Shown: one piece after another, positions 56,411 to 64,000 of the stretch | How positions within the stretch are numbered: position 1 is the stretch's first letter | Layout of the letters: every line of letters begins with the position of its first letter | Assembly: GCA_014843695.1 (NCBI GenBank) | Contig: CM026404.1 | Location: 5,955,773-6,019,772 of the forward strand | Source of the DNA: Archivesica marissinica | Lineage: Eukaryota > Mollusca > Bivalvia > Venerida > Vesicomyidae | Direction of reading: 5' to 3' | Length of the DNA stretch: 64,000 nt | The notes under the pieces: generated by a model | Told to the model about the DNA's origin: nothing | Database searches by the model: none | The model's input: only the letters and a program-made list of their open reading frames with translations | Position numbers and translations under genes: made by a program

Positions 56411-56638
56411 AGTTTATGCAAATTTATTTTAGCTCTATTGCGAAACATGTTCCCACAACTTATATTAATCACTCTTGAGACCTCATTCCTGATGGAATCC
56501 ATCGCCAAGAGAGAGAGAGAGAAGAGGTAATGTGGAATGTAAATGCCTTGCCTAAGGGCACAATCGTAACGGCTCCAGCTGGGCGCAAACTCCGGGCTTT
56601 TCACATCTGAAGCGGATGCACTACCACTGCGCCAGTAG
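56411..56638 (-). mobile_element. SINE family A copy
   Basis: Tail, body and head on the minus strand. The next array begins where its head ends (GCGCCAGTAGACAGTCC). Confidence 0.83.
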
Positions 56639-57700
56639 ACAGTCCTCACATGACTGTAGACAGTCCCCACATGACTGTAGACAGTCCCCCACATGGCTGT
56701 AGGCAGTCCCCACATGACTGTAGGCAGTCCCCACATGGCTGTAGGCAGTCCCCCACATGGCTGTCGGCAGTCCCCCACATGACTGTAGGCAGTCCCCACA
56801 TGACTGTAGGCAGAGTCCCCACATGACTGTAGGCAGTCCCCACATTACTGTAGGCAGAGTCCCCACATGAATGTAGACAGTCCCCACATGACTGTAGGCA
56901 GTCTCCACATGACTGTAGACAGTCCCCACATGACTTTAGACATGACTGTAGGCAGTCCCCACATGACTGTAGGCAGTCCCCACATGACTGTAGGCAGTCC
57001 CCACATGACTGTAGACAGTCCCCACATGACTGTAGACATGACTGTAGGCAGTCCCCACATGGCTGTAGGCAGTCCCCACATGAATGTAGGCAGTCCCCAC
57101 ATGGCTGTAGTCAATCCCCCACATGGCTGTAGGCATCCCCCACATGACTGTAGACAGTCCACACATGACTGTAGACAGTCCACACATGACTGTAGAAAGT
57201 CCACACATGACTTTAGACAGTCCCCACATGACTGTAGACATGACTGTAGGCAGTCACCACCTGACTGTAGACATGACTGTAGGCGGTCACCACATGACTG
57301 TAGGCAGTCCCCACATGACTGTAGACATGACTGTAGACATGACTGTAGTCAGTCCCCACATGACTGTAAGCAGTCCCCACATGACTGTATGCAGCAGTCT
57401 CACTCATGACTGTAGGCAGTCCCTCACATGGATGTAGGCAGTCCCCCACATGACTGTAGATCCCCACATGACTGTAGACAGTCACCATATTACTGTAGAC
57501 AGTCCTCCACATGACTGTAGGCAGTCCCCACATGACTGTAGACAGTCACCATATTATTGTAGACAGTCCTCCACATGACTGTAGGCAGTCCCCACATGAC
57601 TGTAGACAGTCTCCCACATGACTGTAGGCAGCAGTCCCCCACATGACTGTAGGCAGCAGTCCCCCACATGACTGTAGGCAGACACATGACTGTAGGCTCG
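56635..57700. repeat. Minisatellite of 21-bp units (about 48 copies)
   Basis: The unit is GACTGTAGGCAGTCCCCACA plus T, with GACAGTC, CCCCCAC and short GACATGACTGTA variants. Frames on both strands are by-products of the multiple-of-three unit. Confidence 0.95.
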
Positions 57701-58958
57701 GCTGAGAGAGATTCCTGGCCCGGGGGGGGGGGGAGAGCCTGTGTAACCACATGGCCCGGTGGGGAGAGAGCCTGTGTAACCACAGATTTGGTGCATTTTC
57801 AAGGAAATCATCAATCAGATGTAAGAAATGGAATAGATGTTTACAATGTCAAAAAGTTCAGCGTCTACTGATGGGTTTCAATTAAACTTAGTGCCATAAA
57901 TAGATGAATTCAATCATACTTTGTATAATCATTCTTCTTAGAATATTTGTCTGTGTGGAGGAATATGCTAATGGTGATTGTTGGGATATTCTGGTGAGAG
58001 TAACATTCAGAATAACGTCCCAAACTTCCCCATGAAACAGTATTCATTTGCAATATCAAATTAAGTCCTGAAATTGATGAATTCTTATGCTGAATAAAAA
58101 CAATATTCAGCTTGAGGATTGATGCTGTGGCAGCGGAGGGCTTCAGGAAACAATGAATCTGGCATGGAAGGCATTTCTGTCAAGGTGACTGGAAAAAACT
58201 GTTACTTGTAAAGACAATAGGCCTAGGTAGCTATACTTTTGACCCACTTTTGGTGTGCCGCCCACAGTAGTGGAAAGCAAGAGAGACTAGGCAGTCAACT
58301 TTCCGGCAGCGGTTCGGCAGAGGCAGTGGCGCCGTCAACAATTAACATCTTTGCATATAGCTAAACACCAGTCATACATTATGCTTTGATAACTTTAGTA
58401 CTGTTGTTAGAGTTGTTCTCTGCCACCCTGTCAAGTGTCAGCCCCCCCCCCCTCCCTCCCCCACAATAGTGACATTGACCCCGTAGTTTGGCCAAAAATA
58501 GTCTAATTTCAGAAATTATTTAGGCGTCAAATAAACTCCCAATATCTGCAAAGTTATTGCTTTGAAACTTTGCATATACCTCTGAAGGCTAATTCTCTCC
58601 ACTCACAGCACAGTGTCCATGCCCCAAAGAGTGACACTCAACTTGAAATGTTCGCCCAAAATAGTGTGATTTCCAAAATTATTTACTCAATCATTATCAT
58701 TTCTCAATTACCGTCAAATTTATTGCTTTGAATCTTTGCATACACATCCAAGGACTAATTCTCTACACCCACAGTAAGAATTTAAGCTCTTAGCAAGAAA
58801 CTGTTGGAGCGGTGGCCGTGTTCTAGCTTGAGTATTACACAAGTTACATTTCTTCGATAAATGACCATTTCTGTAAGAAATTATGTTACATCAAAGACAC
58901 GCCTTCTGTATTCTAGTTGCAGTGTCCCATCTAGCACAATCTGTTTGTTCGGCTGTCC
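57701..58958. other. Stretch with no recognised gene
   Basis: It has a 13-base G run near 57721 and a C-rich run near 58442. Two related segments (GCTTTGAAACTTTGCATATA near 58559 and GCTTTGAATCTTTGCATACA near 58724) are diverged direct repeats. Confidence 0.4.
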
Positions 58959-58964
58959 AATTTG

Positions 58965-59235
58965 CTCCAAATAACATCTTCCTGAAACTACCTGGTATTA
59001 TTTGATCAAATAACATCTTCCTGAATCTACCTGGTATTATTTGAACAAATAACATCTTCCTGAATCTACCTGGTATTATTTGATCAAATAACATCTTCCT
59101 GAATATACCTGGTATTATTTGAACAAATAACATCTTCCTGAATCTACCTGGTATTATTTGATCAAATAACATCTTCCTGAATCTACCTGGTATTATTTGA
59201 TCAAATAATATCTTCCTGAATCTACCTGGCGTAAA
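58965..59235. repeat. Minisatellite of 39-bp units (about 7 copies)
   Basis: The unit contains AAATAACATCTTCCTGAATC and TACCTGGTATTATTTGA. Its end runs into GGCGTAAAACCCGAAATATA, the SINE family C tail, so the array may have grown from a SINE C neighbour. Confidence 0.9.
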
Positions 59236-59420
59236 ACCCGAAATATAAATAAATATAAATAAATAAATTATTTGATCAAACCTGTTCTGGCAATCATCTT
59301 TTGCCAAATATGGTCAAATTAGGACCGGACCATCCACTACAACACTAGGACACAAAAGGTCATCATTTAAAGAAAATTCTTTAAAAGTCATCATCACTGG
59401 AACTAATAACAGAATTTACA

Positions 59421-59705
59421 GACGGATCAGTAGTCCAGTGGTAACAGGCTGACTGGTAATCCAGGGATCGCAGGTTCGATCCCCCATCTGACCCTAATAA
59501 AGTTAACAGTCTTTCGGATGGGACTTTAAACCAAGGTCTCGTGTCGGTGCTGTACATGTACACCGTGCACGTAAAAGAACCAGAGGAGACTCTGGAATGG
59601 GTCTCTGTCATCGCACTATCTTCCAAAAATCTAAAATGACTAATCTCTTCAGGAAGCGTCGCTCATTAGGGCAACCGGTAGCGACGATAAATAAACGTAA
59701 AACAC
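59421..59705 (+). mobile_element. SINE family E copy
   Basis: GACGGATCAGTAGTCCAGTG begins the head, with box B GGTTCGATCCC, the body and the tail AATAAACGTAAAACACAC. Confidence 0.86.
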
Positions 59706-59848
59706 ACACACATAATTTACTCAAACTTTATCTTTTGCTGCTCTCACACTGGTGAATATGGCGAGAAGAGGGATTATGAATGCAATACACCACCAAGTCA
59801 CAATGATCACAAGGTGACCTCCAGACAGTCATAGGTGTTCATAGCATT

Positions 59849-62800
59849 CGAGGGAGGTCGTTCATGGGAGTGGGGCTAATATTAGCAACATGCTCCTATA
59901 TCGTATTATATTCCCATTGTTTCACGAGGGGTTCATGGGAGTGGGGCTAATATTAGCAACATGCTCCTATATCGTATTATATTCCCATTGTTTCACGAGG
60001 GAGGTCGTTCATGGGAGTGGGGCTAATATTAGCAACATGCTCCTATATCGTATTATATTCCCATTGTTTCACGAGGGAGGTCGTTCATGGGAGTGGGGCT
60101 AATATTAGCAACATGCTCCTATATCGTATTATATTCCCATTGTTTCACGAGGGAGGTCGTTCATGGGAGTGGGGCTAATATTAGCAACATGCTCCTATAT
60201 CGTATTATATTCCCATTGTTTCACGAGGGAGGTCGTTCATGGGAGTGGGGCTAATATTAGCAACATGCTCCTATATCGCATTATATTCCCATTGTTTCAC
60301 GAGGGAGGTCGTTCATGGGAGTGGGGCTAATATTAGCAACATGCTCCTATATCGTATTATATTCCCATTGTTTCACGAGGGAGGTCGTTCATGGGAGTGG
60401 GGCTAATATTAGCAACATGCTCCTATATCGCATTATATTCCCATTGTTTCACGAGGGAGGTCAGGTCGTTCATGGGAGTGGGGTTAATATTAGCAACATG
60501 CTCCTATATCGTATTATATTCCTATTGTTTCACGAGGGAGGTCAGGTCGTTCATGGGAGTGGGGCTAATATTAGCAACATGCTCCTATATCGCATTATAT
60601 TCCCATTGTTTCACGAGGGGTTCATGGGAGTGGGGTTAATATTAGCAACATGCTCCTATATCGTATTATATTCCTATTGTTTCACGAGGGAGGTCAGGTC
60701 GTTCATGGGAGTGGGGCTAATATTAGCAACATGCTCCTATATCGCATTATATTCCTATTGTTTCACGAGGGAGGTCAGGTCGTTCATGGGAGTGGGGCTA
60801 ATATTAGCAACATGCTCCTATATCACATTATATTCCTATTGTTTCACGAGGGAGGTCGTTCATGGGAGTGGGGCTAATATTAGCAACATGCTCCTATATC
60901 GTATTATATTCCCATTGTTTCACGAGGGAGGTCGTTCATGGGAGTGGGGCTAATATTAGCAACATGCTCCTATATCGTATTATATTCCCATTGTTTCACG
61001 AGGGAGGTCAGGTCGTTCATGGGAGTGGGGCTAATATTAGCAACATGCTCCTATATCACATTATATTCCTATTGTTTCACGAGGGAGGTCGTTCATGGGA
61101 GTGGGGCTAATATTAGCAACATGCTCCTATATCGCATTATATTCCCATTGTTTCACGAGGGAGGTCGTTCATGGGAGTGGGGCTAATATTAGCAACATGC
61201 TCCTATATCGTATTATATTCCCATTGTTTCACGAGGGAGGTCGTTCATGGGAGTGGGGCTAATATTAGCAACATGCTCCTATATCGTATTATATTCCCAT
61301 TGTTTCACGAGGGAGGTCGTTCATGGGAGTGGGGCTAATATTAGCAACATGCTCCTATATCGTATTATATTCCCATTGTTTCACGAGGGAGGTCGTTCAT
61401 GGGAGTGGGGCTAATATTAGCAACATGCTCCTATATCGCATTATATTCTTATTGTTTCACGAGGGGTTCATGGGAGTGGGGCTAATATTAGCAACATGCT
61501 CCTATATCGCATTATATTCCTATTGTTTCACGAGGGAGGTCAGGTCGTTCATGGGAGTGGGGCTAATATTAGCAACATGCTCCTATATTGTATTATATTC
61601 CCATTGTTTCACGAGGGAGGTCGTTCATGGGAGTGGGGCTAATATTAGCAACATGCTCCTATATCGTATTATATTCCCATTGTTTCACGAGGGAGGTCGT
61701 TCATGGGAGTGGGGCTAATATTAGCAACATGCTCCTATATCGCATTATATTCCCATTGTTTCACGAGGAAGGTCGTTCATGGGAGTGGGGCTAATATTAG
61801 CAACATGCTCCTATATCGCATTATATTCCCATTGTTTCACGAGGGAGGTCGTTCATGGGAGTGGGGCTAATATTAGCAACATGCTCCTATATCGCATTAT
61901 ATTCCTATTGTTTCACGAGGGAGGTCAGGTCGTTCATGGGAGTGGGGCTAATATTAGCAACATGCTCCTATATTGTATTATATTCCCATTGTTTCACGAG
62001 GGAGGTCGTTCATGGGAGTGGGGCTAATATTAGCAACATGCTCCTATATCGTATTATATTCCCATTGTTTCACGAGGGAGGTCGTTCATGGGAGTGGGGC
62101 TAATATTAGCAACATGCTCCTATATCGTATTATATTCCCATTGTTTCACGAGGGAGGTCGTTCATGGGAGTGGGGCTAATATTAGCAACATGCTCCTATA
62201 TCGCATTATATTCCCATTGTTTCACGAGGAAGGTCGTTCATGGGAGTGGGGCTAATATTAGCAACATGCTCCTATATCGTATTATATTCCCATTGTTTCA
62301 CGAGGGAGGTCAGGTCGTTCATGGGAGTGGGGTTAATATTAGCAACATGCTCCTATATCGTATTATATTCCTATTGTTTCACGAGGGAGGTCAGGTCGTT
62401 CATGGGAGTGGGGCTAATATTAGCAACATGCTCCTATATCGCATTATATTCTTATTGTTTCACGAGGGGTTCATGGGAGTGGGGCTAATATTAGCAACAT
62501 GCTCCTATATCGCATTATATTCCTATTGTTTCACGAGGGAGGTCAGGTCGTTCATGGGAGTGGGGCTAATATTAGCAACATGCTCCTATATCACATTATA
62601 TTCCTATTGTTTCACGAGGGAGGTCGTTCATGGGAGTGGGGCTAATATTAGCAACATGCTCCTATATCACATTATATTCCTATTGTTTCACGAGGGAGGT
62701 CGTTCATGGGAGTGGGGCTAATATTAGCAACATGCTCCTATATCGCATTTTATTCCCATTGTTTCACGAGGGAGGTCAGGTCGTTAATGGGAGTGGGGCT

Positions 62801-63010
62801 AATATTAGCAACATGCTCCTATATCGCATTATATTCCTATTGTTTCACGAGGGAGGTCAGGTCGTTCATGGGAGTGGGGCTAATATTAGCAACATGCTCC
62901 TATATCGCATTATATTCTCATTGTTTCACGAGGGAGGTCAGGTCGTTCATGGGAGTGGGGCTAATATTAGCAACATGCTCCTATAGCGCATTATATTCTT
63001 ATTGTTTCAC
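59849..63010 (+). repeat. Minisatellite of 76-bp units with 81-bp and shorter variants (about 41 copies)
   Basis: The unit contains TCATGGGAGTGGGGCTAATA, TTAGCAACATGCTCCTATAT and ATTGTTTCACGAGGGAGGTC. The 81-bp form repeats AGGTC (GAGGTCAGGTCG); a shorter form lacks GGAGGTC. Copies differ at a few diagnostic sites only. Confidence 0.96.
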
Positions 63011-63301
63011 AACATGTTCAGAAGCAACCGCAGGCCATTCTTGTTGATGACAACACATTTGTATTGATCGTAAGATATTTGTAATGATTTGCTAGCATTC
63101 AGCTTAACTTTTTTGCAAGAATATCGTATGAATGCAAACAAAAAGTTGCGAAAGCATTACGAATAAAGAAACTGGGTTACATGGTTTTTGACATTTTCTT
63201 GAGAATGCATTGAGAATGCTTGCAGACGTATTCCCAACAGTTTCGAGTTCTTGGAAATTCTTCAGAATGACATTCAAACAGTAGGATTGTCTTGCAAATG
63301 C

Positions 63302-63632
63302 CAGGGATCAGTTTAGAGGCCGATGTGGGCGAAATTGTCGCCCCCTAGGGACCCTGACTTCGCCCTCTGGGGGCCCCACTTCTCCCTAAAAAATTAAATA
63401 TATATTTTTTGGTTTTTACGATTTTCAAACAAACTTTTGTCTAGTAAGATACACTGGCCCATTATAAAGCACTCCTTCTATTCAAATGTTGTATTTAATG
63501 GTTGTACTGTGCATTTTAACACTATTTTGCAGAAGTATGTTAAAGTATACCATTTAAGGAAGCGATCACGCGCTTTCTCACTTCTCCCAAACATTCTGAC
63601 CTAGAATGAACCCTGACCTAGAATGAACCCTG
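63302..63632 (+). mobile_element. hAT-type MITE (CAGGGWTCATTCTAG family)
   Basis: It starts AGGGATCAGTTTAGAGG and ends CTAGAATGAACCCTG; the last ~17 bp are duplicated. AAATGC flanks both sides (63296-63301 and 63633-63638). Confidence 0.84.
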
Positions 63633-63711
63633 AAATGCCTTGTTAATTCCTAGTGATTTGAATGCGAATATTGCACATTCGCCACAGGAGGCGCAAGATG
63701 GTATAACAGGT

Positions 63712-63895
63712 TGGTGTTGTCACACATGTTGCTGTTGTCACACACATTGCTGTTGTCACACATGTTGCTGTTGTCACACACATCGCTGTTGTCACACCCA
63801 TTGCTGTTGTCACACATGTTGATGTTGTCACACACGTTGCTGTTGTCACACACGTTGCTGTTGTCACACACATTGGTGTCGTCACATACATTGCT
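63712..63895 (+). repeat. Tandem array of 18-bp units (about 10 copies)
   Basis: The unit is GTTGTCACACACATTGCT with point variants. It ends just before the transposase segment. Confidence 0.93.
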
Positions 63896-63899
63896 GTAG

Positions 63900-64000
63900 A
63901 TCAGAGACTACAACTATGCAAGTTTCTTTTCCATCGTGCTGTTGGGATTGGTGGATGCCAATTACCGCTTCTTGTCGTCTGATGTTGGTGGCATTGGTTC
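63900..64000 (+). CDS. PIF/Harbinger transposase (HARBI1-like, DDE nuclease domain), partial
   Basis: The last 101 bases read in one frame as DYNYASFFSIVLLGLVDANY followed by RFLSSDVGGIG. This matches the DDE_Tnp_4 domain of HARBI1-like nucleases, where a YKxFFSIVLLALVDAxYxF segment precedes the VDVGxxG motif with a catalytic Asp. An in-frame TAG at 63897-63899 precedes it, so translation must begin beyond that point or the segment is an exon with the acceptor GCTGTAG at 63899. The domain continues past the window. It may be a live transposon, a domesticated gene or a fragment. Confidence 0.72.
   Translation, partial: MRDYNYASFFSIVLLGLVDANYRFLSSDVGGIG

Noticed and set aside
56621..57814. Overlapping repeat frames on both strands
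   Set aside because: They arise from the 21-bp GACTGTAGGCAGTCCCCACAT array and disagree with each other in strand and phase.
59890..63047. Hydrophobic repeat frames (GVGLILATCSYI type) as membrane proteins
   Set aside because: They read the 76-bp array through three units at a time; every frame ends where the unit phase meets a stop.

Overview
The window reads as genomic DNA of an invertebrate animal, most likely a bivalve or other mollusc. It is AT-rich, has long introns, and is packed with tRNA-derived SINEs, short inverted-repeat DNA transposons (MITEs) and minisatellites. The phylum is an inference from this style; the sequence only proves a spliceosomal-intron metazoan. Two runs of exactly 1000 N (8334-9333 and 44136-45135) are assembly gaps, and both abut tandem arrays.

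The one host protein gene I can reconstruct is SDCCAG8 (NPHP10/BBS16), a centrosome and cilium coiled-coil protein. It runs on the + strand from the ATG at 12230 to the stop at 40628 in 16 coding exons. Their phases join without a break to 2172 nt, or 723 residues, against 713 in human. Its exons were found by reading across introns and comparing with the vertebrate protein as I remember it; no alignment was run. Intron 14 appears to be a GC-AG intron. Introns 2, 6 and 15 each begin with a tandem duplication of the preceding exon end together with its splice donor. Intron 6 also carries a U1 snRNA-like sequence (24093-24254).

Left of the gene (1-12229) lie SINEs, a 2.9 kb minisatellite grown inside a MITE (2595-5618), the 5' end of an LTR retrotransposon (LTR 6183-6650, primer site 6653-6671, gag from 7100) cut by the first gap, two arrays of related units in opposite orientation (9334-10285), a piggyBac-type MITE and a 92-bp perfect palindrome (11330-11421).

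Right of the gene (40629-64000) I see no host gene. About half of it is tandem arrays, each with its own unit (18 to 76 bp); the rest is SINEs, hAT-type MITEs and plain AT-rich sequence. The last 101 bases enter a PIF/Harbinger (HARBI1-like) transposase coding segment that continues beyond the window.

Summing my array coordinates, more than a third of the resolved sequence is tandem repeat. Almost all long open frames in the window, including one of 1018 codons, are by-products of these arrays. The strongest leads for follow-up are the duplicated splice donors (those of exon 15 would add 31 or 62 residues in frame), the satellite born from a transposon end, the variant U1 and the GC-AG intron.
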